DNA from: Bacteroidales bacterium
GTDB lineage: Bacteria; Bacteroidota; Bacteroidia; Bacteroidales; Muribaculaceae
Reading direction: 5' to 3'
Length of the DNA stretch: 35,704 bases
Assembly: GCA_014800065.1 (NCBI GenBank)
Contig: JAAVGX010000065.1
Span: forward strand, 1-35,704
Below the pieces are notes generated by a model. It was given only the letters and a program-made list of their open reading frames with translations. It searched no databases and had not been told where the DNA came from. Each line of letters starts with the position of its first letter. The stretch's first letter is position 1. The position numbers were made by a program, and so were the translations under genes. Of this stretch, positions 19,898 to 28,136 are shown in pieces.

Positions 19898-20119
19898 TTA
19901 ATCATCATGGTGATGTTTGTGGTGATGTTTGGGCTTTTTGTGTTTGGGTTTCTTTTCCTTTTTATGTTTATGGTGGCCATCCGGGCGGAATTCGTTTTCA
20001 AATTCTACTCCTCCGTGAGTGCGAATTGTTCCACAGGAAGCCAATGTGCCGCCTAATGCGATCAGTGCAAGCATCAGCACAGCGGTGGAGAGGCGGAGTC
20101 TTTTCAAACCGTTTTTCAT
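19898..20119 (-). CDS. small His/Lys-rich lipoprotein
   Basis: A 73-residue protein from the ATG at 20119; a TTG two codons earlier is less likely. A hydrophobic signal ends in the lipobox LASC (Cys at residue 29). The mature part is about 45 residues, and its last 25 are nearly all His and Lys with a terminal Asp pair. Such tails can bind Zn, Ni or Cu, but short His-rich lipoproteins are common in Bacteroidales and their function is not known to me. Similar proteins sometimes carry the label quinol oxidase subunit 4, which this sequence does not support. It is divergent from rubrerythrin and followed at once by a strong terminator. Confidence 0.72.
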   Translation of the reverse strand: MKNGLKRLRLSTAVLMLALIALGGTLASCGTIRTHGGVEFENEFRPDGHHKHKKEKKPKHKKPKHHHKHHHDD

Positions 20120-20294
20120 ATTCAATGGATTTTAGGGGTTATGATATAACTACAAACTCATTATATAAATAGTTCTGCTTTCCAAGAGCATTTATATAGA
20201 TATATCGAAAAAAATTATTGTACATTGAACCGAATGGGGGTTTATTGTGTTTTATAGGTAAAACAAAGTAACTAACGCACTAACAAAACTGAAT

Positions 20295-20876
20295 ATGACA
20301 ACCAAAAGCATTAAAGGAACCAAAACCGAACATAATCTGCTGGCTTCATTTGCCGGCGAAAGCCAGGCTCGCAGCCGTTACACCCTCTTTGCTCAGAAAG
20401 CCAAAGAAGAAGGCTACGAGCAGATTGCAGCAGTATTCCTGGAAACAGCCGAGCAGGAATTGAGCCACGCTCGCCAGTTCTTCAGCCTCCTCGAAGGCGG
20501 CATGGTGGAAATCACCGCTGCTTATCCCGCAGGTGAAGTTGGCGACACCAAAACAAACCTTGCCGAAGCCGCCGCAGGCGAACGCGAGGAATGGGGCGAC
20601 CTCTACGAAAACTTCGCCAAGGTTGCTCAGGAAGAAGGATTCCCTCAGATTGCAAACCTCTACAAGCTTATCGCCAAGGTTGAGCAGATGCACGAACAGC
20701 GCTATCTCAAGTTGCTCGAACGCCTCACAACCGGCACCGAATTCGAGCAGGAAGAACCGGTAGAATGGATGTGCCGTCGATGCGGCTTCACCATCACCGC
20801 CAAGGCAGCTCCTAAGCGTTGCCCCGTTTGCGGCATGGATCAGGGCTGGTTCGAACGAAAAGCAAATAACTACTAA
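20295..20876 (+). CDS. rbr: rubrerythrin
   Basis: A 193-residue non-haem iron protein that reduces hydrogen peroxide in the cytoplasm of anaerobes. The four-helix diiron domain covers residues 1-145, with E22 (GESQARS), E55 and H58 (EQELSHA), the GEREEW segment and the EQMHEQRY segment. The C-terminal rubredoxin domain binds a single iron through C160, C163, C176 and C179. The architecture is the classic one. It is a single-gene unit ending in a strong hairpin. The 169-base upstream gap is AT-rich, and I could not find a promoter of the standard form or a recognisable OxyR or PerR site in it. Confidence 0.97.
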   Translation: MTTKSIKGTKTEHNLLASFAGESQARSRYTLFAQKAKEEGYEQIAAVFLETAEQELSHARQFFSLLEGGMVEITAAYPAGEVGDTKTNLAEAAAGEREEWGDLYENFAKVAQEEGFPQIANLYKLIAKVEQMHEQRYLKLLERLTTGTEFEQEEPVEWMCRRCGFTITAKAAPKRCPVCGMDQGWFERKANNY

Positions 20877-20898
20877 TTCGAGTATAACACAAAACCCC

Positions 20899-20932
20899 GC
20901 AGGAGATAGACACGACCGTGTCTATCTCCTGC
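20899..20932. terminator. bidirectional hairpin between rbr and the hybrid regulator gene
   Basis: A perfect 15-bp stem (20899-20913 with 20918-20932) with a GACC loop lies between two convergent genes. The flank on the minus-strand side reads GGGGTTTTGTG; the plus-strand flank has only a weak T run. Confidence 0.75.
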
Positions 20933-20968
20933 CTCGTTATTGTACTGTACAATCCCACACCCTATTCG

Positions 20969-23707
20969 CTACATTTTGCCCGAGAGCTTCTCCCGTAGTT
21001 CGGTAGGAGTTTCATTGTAAGCCTCGCGGAAACATTTGGTGAAGTAGGTGGGGGTGGAGAATCCTACCTGATAGGCGATTTCGGATATTGAGAGGGATGT
21101 AGTTGTGAGCAGTCGACGCGCTTCCTTGAGGCGAATGTTACGGATGAGCTCTACCGGCGAGAAGTTCGTGAGAGCCTTTATCTTTCGATATAACTGACTA
21201 CGACCCAAGCCGAGGTCAGCCGCGATGGCGTCGACGCTCAATTCACTGTCACTCAAGCTGCTTCGCACACGCTCCAGGAATTTATTGTAGAAATCGTTGT
21301 CGATGTCGGGTCGAACAGCTTCGGCCGTTTCGACTGCATTTGACGGGTCGGCTCCTACAGGGCCCGGTGCAGCCTCGGAGCTGGAATATATGTTTCGGAT
21401 TTTACGTCGGTTTTCAATGAGGCTTTGGCATCTTGCCAATAACACTTCGGCAGAAAACGGCTTTGAAACATATCCGTCGGCTCCGCTGAGATAGCCCTGG
21501 GCACGCTGCTCATCGAGCGAGCAAGCAGTCAGCAGCAGCACGGGTATATGAGAAGTGGATACTTCATCCTTTATTCTACGGCAACATTCCAAACCGTCCA
21601 TTCCGGGCATCATCACATCAGAAATGATAATATCGGGTACATACTTTGCAGCGGCATGGAGCCCGGCTGCACCATCGGCAGCCTGAATCACATTATATTT
21701 ATCTGCCAAAAGTGATGCAACCATTCGACGTATATCCTCGTTGTCGTCGATAACCAGCGCCAAAGGTTTGTCCTTATCGAGCACAACGGCTTCGGAATTC
21801 ACCTGGCCGAGTTCGGTGTTGACATCATTTTCGGATATGATTCGAGTAGTCTCGGCAACTTTATCCACATGGCGCACGGGAATTTCTACAATGAATGTGG
21901 TGCCACTACCGGGCATACTTTCAAGGCTGATAGTGCCGCCGTGCAGATCCACGAACGCTTTCGCTACCGACAGCCCGATGCCGGAGCCCGACGAATGCAC
22001 TCGGTCCACCATAAAGAATCGGTCGAAAATCCGCGCTTGGTCGGCCAATGCAATTCCGCTACCGGTGTCGGACACGGAAAACTTGAGCCTGTCTCCATCC
22101 ATTTGTGCGCAGAATGTGATTTTTCCGTTGGCAGGGGTATACTTGAAAGCATTTGATAGTAGGTTGAACACCACTCGCTCCATTTTCTCGGTGTCGATAG
22201 CCATAAAGATAGGACTTTCGGGAAGATTCAGGCTGAGGTTGATACTTCTTTCACGAGCCAGCGACCGGAACGATTCCACCCACTCCCGTGCAAGCGAGCA
22301 GAAATCCACTTCCGCGAGGTTCACGTCCATAGCTCCGTTCTCGTACTTACGGAAATCGAGAATCTGATTGATCAGCCGCTTGAGAATACGCACATTTTTA
22401 TTGGCTATGGTTGCCATAGAGTGCTGCTGTGGTGTGAGATTATCGGCCTGCGCCAGTTGTTCTACCGGCTCGGCGATAAGCGTAAGAGGAGTTCGCAAGT
22501 CGTGACTCACGTTGGTGAAGAACATCAATTTGGATTGCGTTGCCGCGTTGAGCTGTTCGTTCATCTGCTCAAGCTGTATTTTCTGGGCTTCAAGCTGTTC
22601 ATTCTGAGCCAGCAAGGCCTCCTGATGATGACGGTGCGACCAATATGCCCGCAACAACATATATAGAATAATCAGCAGGAGGACCAGTATAATCAGAGTT
22701 CCGTACATAATTGCCCGCTGTGCCGAATGCTCAATCCAGTATTGGTCAAGTTGAGTTTTGAGCATCTCCATATGTTCGGTTTCCTCTGCCAAAGCCTCAT
22801 TCTGATTCAGCAGCAAATCCACATTTGACTTGTCCACTGCCGAAAGCGAGGGCAGCATAAGCAGAGTGTCGTAAGGTTGATTGTGGAGAATATTGAGAGC
22901 CGTACGAACCAGCCGATGCCCTTCGGAGGGGTAAATGAAAGTGGCGTCGATAGTCCCGTCGGCCACTGCCTTGATACCGATTCCCGGAGCGGCGTCAATG
23001 CCGATGACCTTCAGGCTGAGACCACGCCGACGCGCCACATCTGCAGCGGCGATAGCCATGCGGTCGTTGTGGGCATAAATAGCATCAAGCTCACTCCCAT
23101 ATATATCAAGGAGAGAATCGGCCACAACTTCCGCCCGCTCATAGGTCCAGGCTGCATCCTGAGAAGCCACAACAGTCATATCCTCCAATGCGCTGTGAAA
23201 ACCATTGTGACGTTCTCGGGCAGGAGTTGACCCCATAAGACCCTGAATTTCGAGAATACGCGCCCGGGAGCCCGCAAGTTGACGCATATAGTCGGCGGCG
23301 GCACGTCCGATGGCGGCATTATCCGCTCCCTGAAAGGCGGTGTAGTCGCTGCCGTTCACACTACGGTCAAAAATTACTACCGGGATGTTGCGGCGATATG
23401 CTTCCGATACTATAGGAGTGATTGCATCGGCTTCGTTGGGCGCAACAATAATGGCATCGAAGTTATTATCTATGAAATAGCGGATATCCTCTATCTGACG
23501 CTCGTTGTTGTCGCGTGCAGATCGAATTTCGAGACTGACTTCCGGATGAAAGAGCACCTCACGCTCGAGTTCGGCATTGAGTTTGGCTCGCCAGTCATCA
23601 TCGGAGCACTGGCTCACACCTATACGGTAGTGTTCTGAGCCGGAGCACGAGCAAATCAGAAGTGCAAAAATGATGCTATAAAAGATATGTCGGAGTTGAA
23701 ATTGCAT
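20969..23707 (-). CDS. hybrid two-component regulator with LacI-type sugar sensor (BT1754-like)
   Basis: A 912-residue one-protein signalling system. It has an N-terminal export signal (ICSCSGS near residue 20) and a periplasmic LacI/ribose-binding-type domain (about 28-310, with APNEADAI, IFDRSVNG and VIGIDAAPG). A membrane helix follows near 337-358. A histidine kinase has its phospho-acceptor H402 in VSHDLRTPL and an ATPase near 500-620. A receiver has D697 in ISDVMMPGMDG, and an AraC HTH ends the protein (about 800-905). The layout matches B. thetaiotaomicron BT1754, which senses fructose. The divergent GH32, transporter and fructokinase genes support the same role. The ligand is inferred from context. 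Confidence 0.95.
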   Translation of the reverse strand: MQFQLRHIFYSIIFALLICSCSGSEHYRIGVSQCSDDDWRAKLNAELEREVLFHPEVSLEIRSARDNNERQIEDIRYFIDNNFDAIIVAPNEADAITPIVSEAYRRNIPVVIFDRSVNGSDYTAFQGADNAAIGRAAADYMRQLAGSRARILEIQGLMGSTPARERHNGFHSALEDMTVVASQDAAWTYERAEVVADSLLDIYGSELDAIYAHNDRMAIAAADVARRRGLSLKVIGIDAAPGIGIKAVADGTIDATFIYPSEGHRLVRTALNILHNQPYDTLLMLPSLSAVDKSNVDLLLNQNEALAEETEHMEMLKTQLDQYWIEHSAQRAIMYGTLIILVLLLIILYMLLRAYWSHRHHQEALLAQNEQLEAQKIQLEQMNEQLNAATQSKLMFFTNVSHDLRTPLTLIAEPVEQLAQADNLTPQQHSMATIANKNVRILKRLINQILDFRKYENGAMDVNLAEVDFCSLAREWVESFRSLARERSINLSLNLPESPIFMAIDTEKMERVVFNLLSNAFKYTPANGKITFCAQMDGDRLKFSVSDTGSGIALADQARIFDRFFMVDRVHSSGSGIGLSVAKAFVDLHGGTISLESMPGSGTTFIVEIPVRHVDKVAETTRIISENDVNTELGQVNSEAVVLDKDKPLALVIDDNEDIRRMVASLLADKYNVIQAADGAAGLHAAAKYVPDIIISDVMMPGMDGLECCRRIKDEVSTSHIPVLLLTACSLDEQRAQGYLSGADGYVSKPFSAEVLLARCQSLIENRRKIRNIYSSSEAAPGPVGADPSNAVETAEAVRPDIDNDFYNKFLERVRSSLSDSELSVDAIAADLGLGRSQLYRKIKALTNFSPVELIRNIRLKEARRLLTTTSLSISEIAYQVGFSTPTYFTKCFREAYNETPTELREKLSGKM

Positions 23708-23729
23708 GGTCTATAGCTTAAGGATGGTA

Positions 23730-23737
23730 CAAAAGTA
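23730..23737 (-). promoter_or_regulatory. candidate -7 element of the hybrid regulator gene
   Basis: On the minus strand TACTTTTG matches TAnnTTTG, 22 bases before the ATG at 23707. No matching -33 element is visible at the proper distance. Confidence 0.45.
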
Positions 23738-23782
23738 ATGAATTTTCATTAAAAATGAAGCATTTGAGGTCACAAAAGGTGT

Positions 23783-23813
23783 ATTGCATCATTATTTATA
23801 TTGATTGCAACAT
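23783..23813 (+). promoter_or_regulatory. candidate operator for the hybrid regulator: direct repeat with 21-bp period
   Basis: ATTGCATCAT (23783-23792) and ATTGCAACAT (23804-23813) are identical at 9 of 10 positions. Their starts are 21 bases apart, two helical turns, the usual layout of an AraC-family site. The pair ends 29 bases before the -7 element of the GH32 gene, placing it around -74 to -44. The binding role is inferred. Confidence 0.55.
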
Positions 23814-23842
23814 ATGTTATTTCCGAACCACGCCTTTATGAG

Positions 23843-23850
23843 TAACTTTG
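23843..23850 (+). promoter_or_regulatory. -7 element of the fructan operon
   Basis: TAACTTTG matches TAnnTTTG. The bases at the -33 position (about 23819-23822) read ATTT, not TTTG, which fits an activator-dependent promoter. The predicted start near 23857 gives a leader of about 150 bases. Confidence 0.55.
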
Positions 23851-23940
23851 CGATGTCGGAATAAGAACGACTTTTGCAAATTGATTTTGAGGTAATAATT
23901 TAGGTTCAACAGTTACTAATCTAAGGTAATCAGATGGGCA

Positions 23941-23972
23941 TTTTTCGTTCTCCTCTCTCCTCCCCTCCCTTA
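23941..23972 (+). other. pyrimidine-only tract in the fructan operon leader
   Basis: Of these 32 bases all but one (G at 23947) are C or T, with repeated CTCC blocks. It lies about 40 bases before the GH32 start codon, inside the predicted leader RNA. Confidence 0.5.
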
Positions 23973-24010
23973 ATATCCTATTGTATAAAATCTTAAATCA
24001 GCCATATAGA

Positions 24011-25846
24011 ATGAGAAATAAATTCATAATGACCCTCATGGCACTTGCCTGTACAACGGGAGTCTTCGGCGAAGAACCGGAAGCCGACAAAGGTGTTGAA
24101 ATCCGCCACTTGAGCAACAACACCACCATGGTCCGCGTCACCGGCGACGCCAAGTACCTGCTCCTGCCAATCCAAGAATCCAACAACGACGCAAAAATCA
24201 GCGTCAGCGTAGCCAACCAACCCCAAACAACTTTCTACGCCCGTCTTGCCAAGAATAAAGTAGACTATCTCGTGCCCTTCGACCTTACTCCCTACGAAAA
24301 TGAAGCGCTCCTGCTGATGGTCGAAACCGAGCAAAGCCGTAGCAGCGTGCGCGATGGCGCCGAGGACGCCGTGTGGGAATATATCAGTACAACCGACACC
24401 TTCGACACCGCCAACAAAGAGGCCTATCGACCCGCTTTTCACCACACACCGCTATACGGATGGATGAACGACCCCAACGGCATGTTCTATAAAGACGGGG
24501 TCTGGCACCTGTACTATCAATACAATCCCTACGGCTCCAAGTGGCAAAATATGACCTGGGGACACTCAACATCCAAAGATTTGATTCACTGGGATAACGC
24601 TCATCCCCTTGCACTCGTGCCCGATGCACTCGGCTCGATATTCAGCGGCAGCTCTGTGGTTGACCACAACAATACCGCCGGATTCGGTCAAGACGCTATT
24701 ATTGCCATGTACACCAGCGCCGGAACAAATCAGCTTCAGAGCCTCGCCTATAGTGTGGACAATGGCGAAACATTCACCAAATACCCCGGTAACCCAATCG
24801 TAACCACTGACTCCGAAGCTCGCGACCCCAACATATTCTGGCACGAACCCACGCAGAAGTGGATTCTCACACTCGCTCATGCTCTCGATAAGGAAATGCT
24901 GATCTACTCCTCTCCGAACCTGATTGACTGGACCTACGAAAGCAGCTTCGGCAAGGGCGAAGGTGCCCAAGGCGGTGTGTGGGAATGCCCCGACCTCTTC
25001 GAACTACCCGTACCCGGTACCGACACCTCAAAATGGGTGTTAATCTGCAACATAAACCCCGGCGGACCTTTCGGCGGTAGCGCTGCCCAATACTTCATCG
25101 GCGACTTCGAGGGCCACAAATTCACCGCCGACATGGATCAGGCCGGTGTAGTACCCACCAAGTGGATGGACTATGGCAAGGACCATTACGCCACCGTGAG
25201 CTGGAACAATGCCCCGGACAATCGTCGCACAGTCATCGGATGGATGAGCAACTGGCAGTACGCAGCCGAAGTGCCGACCTTGCAATACCGAAGCGCCAAC
25301 ACCCTACCCCGCGACCTCAGCCTCTTCCACGATGCCGACGGCGAACTTTTCCTCGCCTCAGCTCCCTCACCTGAAGTGGACGCTCTCAGAGGCAACCTCG
25401 TCCAGAAAATCAACTCGCTCAATCTCTCCTCTACAGGAAAGCGTGTAAACCTTCCCTCCGACGGTCTTTGCGAAATCACATTGGATATCGATGCAAAAAA
25501 CGCCCGTATAGTACGCCTGAACCTGTCCAACAATGACAATGAACGCGTCGTAATGGTGTACGACCCGTCCAAGCACACCCTCTCGTTCGACCGCCGAAAT
25601 TCCGGCCAAAATAACTTCAGCTACGAATTCCCGGCTGTTGTAAAAACTCCCACTTTTGAGGATAACGGAAAAATCAGCCTCCGCATCTTCATCGACCGCT
25701 CTTCCATCGAAGTGTTTGAAAAAGACGGTCGCTTTGTGATGACCAACCTCGTATTCCCCACTGCCCCCTACACCACCCTGACACTCTCCGCCGATGGCAA
25801 AGGAGCAAGAGTTACCAACCTTAATGTATTTGATATCAACAACTAA
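24011..25846 (+). CDS. secreted GH32 fructanase (levanase/inulinase type)
   Basis: From the ATG at 24011 the product is 611 residues; an upstream TTG at 23981 is open but would put 10 residues ahead of the signal peptide. The signal (residues 1-20, ending VFG/EE) is followed by a beta-sandwich N-domain of the DUF4980 type (about 25-120). The five-bladed GH32 propeller has WMNDPNG with nucleophile D154, the RDP motif at 271-273, and the acid E325 in WECPDLF. A C-terminal beta-sandwich ends the protein. It should release fructose from fructans, fructo-oligosaccharides or sucrose outside the cytoplasm. It is the first gene of a transport-and-phosphorylation operon. Linkage preference cannot be read from sequence. 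Confidence 0.95.
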   Translation: MRNKFIMTLMALACTTGVFGEEPEADKGVEIRHLSNNTTMVRVTGDAKYLLLPIQESNNDAKISVSVANQPQTTFYARLAKNKVDYLVPFDLTPYENEALLLMVETEQSRSSVRDGAEDAVWEYISTTDTFDTANKEAYRPAFHHTPLYGWMNDPNGMFYKDGVWHLYYQYNPYGSKWQNMTWGHSTSKDLIHWDNAHPLALVPDALGSIFSGSSVVDHNNTAGFGQDAIIAMYTSAGTNQLQSLAYSVDNGETFTKYPGNPIVTTDSEARDPNIFWHEPTQKWILTLAHALDKEMLIYSSPNLIDWTYESSFGKGEGAQGGVWECPDLFELPVPGTDTSKWVLICNINPGGPFGGSAAQYFIGDFEGHKFTADMDQAGVVPTKWMDYGKDHYATVSWNNAPDNRRTVIGWMSNWQYAAEVPTLQYRSANTLPRDLSLFHDADGELFLASAPSPEVDALRGNLVQKINSLNLSSTGKRVNLPSDGLCEITLDIDAKNARIVRLNLSNNDNERVVMVYDPSKHTLSFDRRNSGQNNFSYEFPAVVKTPTFEDNGKISLRIFIDRSSIEVFEKDGRFVMTNLVFPTAPYTTLTLSADGKGARVTNLNVFDINN

Positions 25847-25857
25847 AACCAACTCCA

Positions 25858-27042
25858 ATGGAAAATAGAAATATTGCCGCAGTACAGCCCAAATCCACCG
25901 TGCTGCAATTCATCCCGGTGATGCTCTGCTTCTTCGCCATGGGCTTTGTGGACCTCGTTGGAATCGCTTCCAACTACGTCAAAGGCGACCTCGGCCTGAG
26001 CGATTCCGAAGCAAACTTCCTGCCGTCACTCGTATTCTTCTGGTTCCTCATTTTTTCGGTGCCCACAGGAATGCTGATGAATAAAATCGGCCGAAAACGA
26101 ACAGTACTCGTAAGTTTGATAATCACTGCGGCATCTCTTGTAGTACCCCTCATTGGCGATACCTACGCAATAATGCTGATTTCCTTCTCTCTCCTTGGCA
26201 TCGGCAACGCCGTGATGCAGACTTCCCTCAACCCGCTGGTAACCAACCTCATCGGCGACAACAAACTGGCATCGGCGCTTACTTTCGGCCAGTTCGTCAA
26301 GGCCATCGCATCCTTCCTGGCTCCCATCATTGCCGCCTGGGGCGCTTCCTATGTGGTGTCCGACTACGGTTTGGGGTGGAAGATTCTATTCCTGATCTAC
26401 GCAGTGGTATCACTGGTATCAATCGTTACTCTCGCAGCCACTCCAATCAAGGAAGCTCGACCTGACAAAGCCTCCGGCGTAATGGAATGTATCCGACTGC
26501 TCGGCCGTCCTTTCATCACACTTTGCTTCTTCGGAATCATATGCCATGTGGGCATCGACGTCGGCACAAACACCATCGCCCCCAAGATTCTGATGGAACG
26601 CCTGGGCCTCACCCTCGCAGAAGCCGGTTTCGCAACTTCGGTCTACTTCATCTTCCGCACAATAGGCTGCTTCGCCGGCGGATTCCTCCTGCGCTCTATC
26701 TCCTCCAGGATTTTCTTCGGTATCTCTGCCGTGATGATGCTGGCCGGCATGGTGCTGATGGCATGGGGACAGTCAATGACAGTCCTTTACATCGGAATCG
26801 GCCTGGTAGGATTCGGCAACTCGAACATCTTCCCTATCGTGTTCGCACAAGCTCTCACCTACGCTCCAACCGAACGAAACGAAGTTTCCGGCCTCATGAT
26901 CATGGGTCTGTTCGGTGGCACTATCTTCCCCCTGCTCATGGGATATGCTTCCGATGCATTCGGCGCTCAGATTGCAGCTGTGGCGGTGATGACGGTCGGT
27001 GTGATTTATCTCCTCTATTACACAACAAAAGTGAAAGCTTGA
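25858..27042 (+). CDS. MFS sugar transporter, probably for fructose
   Basis: A 394-residue membrane protein with about 12 helices of the major facilitator superfamily, closest in feel to the fucose/glucose-proton symporters. The loop after helix 2 has GMLMNKIGRKR, the MFS motif A form, and LTFGQFVKAIASFLAPII resembles the FucP-type helix. It starts 11 bases after the GH32 stop, and fructokinase follows within 70 bases. The simplest reading is uptake of fructose freed by the GH32 enzyme. The substrate is inferred from context. Confidence 0.9.
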   Translation: MENRNIAAVQPKSTVLQFIPVMLCFFAMGFVDLVGIASNYVKGDLGLSDSEANFLPSLVFFWFLIFSVPTGMLMNKIGRKRTVLVSLIITAASLVVPLIGDTYAIMLISFSLLGIGNAVMQTSLNPLVTNLIGDNKLASALTFGQFVKAIASFLAPIIAAWGASYVVSDYGLGWKILFLIYAVVSLVSIVTLAATPIKEARPDKASGVMECIRLLGRPFITLCFFGIICHVGIDVGTNTIAPKILMERLGLTLAEAGFATSVYFIFRTIGCFAGGFLLRSISSRIFFGISAVMMLAGMVLMAWGQSMTVLYIGIGLVGFGNSNIFPIVFAQALTYAPTERNEVSGLMIMGLFGGTIFPLLMGYASDAFGAQIAAVAVMTVGVIYLLYYTTKVKA

Positions 27043-27109
27043 TGTTATAATATTAACCCTGAACAGGCACGTCGCGGATGCTGCCAAAACTTTAAAACTA
27101 ACCCTAAAA

Positions 27110-27997
27110 ATGGAAAACAAGAAAGATATAGTAGTAGGTATGGGCGAAGCCCTTTGGGATGTCTTGCCCGATGGAAAGAAAATCGGTGGTGCGCCGGCTA
27201 ATTTCGCCTATCATGTGGGCCAGTTCGGCCTAAACAGCTGCGCTGTGAGCGCTATCGGCGATGATATGTTGGGAAATGAACTCCTGGCCAACTTCAATGA
27301 AAAAGGCGTCAACTACCTGATTGAGAAAGTACCCTACCCCACCGGTACCGTGCAGGTTGAGGTAGACGAAGTGGGTGTGCCTCAGTACGAAATCAAGGAA
27401 AATGTCGCCTGGGACAATATCCCCTACACAGCCAAGCTCGAACAACTTGCCGAGCGCACAAAGGCCGTTTGCTTCGGCTCTCTGGCACAGCGTAATGTGG
27501 TGAGCAGAAAGACAATCACCCGCTTCCTCGATGCCATGGAAATGACTCCCGACACGCTGGTGGTATTCGACGTTAATCTTCGTCAGGGATTCTACAACCG
27601 AGAAATCCTCACAGAATCCATGAAACGTTGCAACATCCTCAAAATCAACGATGAGGAGCTCGTAACGGTGAGCCGTATGTTCGGCTACCCCGGAATCGAC
27701 CTGCAGGACAAATGCTGGATTCTCTTAGGCAAATACAACCTGAAGATGCTCATTCTCACCTGCGGTATCAACGGCAGCTATGTGTTCACTCCCGGGAATG
27801 TATCCTTCCAACCAACTCCTATTGTAGAGGTAGCCGACACTGTCGGTGCGGGCGACTCGTTCACCGCAGCTTTCATCGCATGCATTCTTCGCGGTATGAG
27901 CGTCCCCGAAGCTCATCAGCGCGCTGTAGACACTTCCGCATACGTCTGCACTCAGAATGGTGCCATGCCCACTCTCCCGCACTCCCTCACCAAATAA
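27110..27997 (+). CDS. PfkB-family fructokinase
   Basis: A 295-residue sugar kinase with the ribokinase fold. GEALWDVLPDGKKIGGAPANFAYH at residues 12-35 holds the sugar-binding GGAPAN. The catalytic and ATP signature DTVGAGDSFTAAF is near 243, with the Asp of GAGD as base. It would phosphorylate fructose with ATP, the step after import by the MFS protein. The short FGSLAQR motif near 120 is common in fructokinases. It is the last gene of the locus and is closed by a strong terminator at 28018-28048. Confidence 0.93.
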   Translation: MENKKDIVVGMGEALWDVLPDGKKIGGAPANFAYHVGQFGLNSCAVSAIGDDMLGNELLANFNEKGVNYLIEKVPYPTGTVQVEVDEVGVPQYEIKENVAWDNIPYTAKLEQLAERTKAVCFGSLAQRNVVSRKTITRFLDAMEMTPDTLVVFDVNLRQGFYNREILTESMKRCNILKINDEELVTVSRMFGYPGIDLQDKCWILLGKYNLKMLILTCGINGSYVFTPGNVSFQPTPIVEVADTVGAGDSFTAAFIACILRGMSVPEAHQRAVDTSAYVCTQNGAMPTLPHSLTK

Positions 27998-28017
27998 TCA
28001 AGTATATTCCCTATTTG

Positions 28018-28048
28018 ACTGGGCCGTAATCTCTACGGCTCAGTTTTT
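28018..28048 (+). terminator. intrinsic terminator of the fructan operon
   Basis: A 10-bp stem with one G-T pair (28018-28027 with 28035-28044) and a 7-base loop are followed by TTTTTGTTG. Confidence 0.85.
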
Positions 28049-28136
28049 GTTGTATAACCCGGCCGATTCCCCACTCTGAACCTTTTGGCTATCAGGCTTG
28101 TTTCAGTGATATATCTAAACCTAAAGTTCCCGATTG

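Noticed and set aside
20120..20125. TTG start two codons upstream of the His-rich lipoprotein
   Set aside because: The ATG at 20119 gives a standard lipoprotein signal and needs no rare start.
23981..24010. TTG start for the GH32 gene, 10 codons upstream
   Set aside because: The ATG at 24011 starts directly at a normal signal peptide; the extension would place polar residues in front of it.
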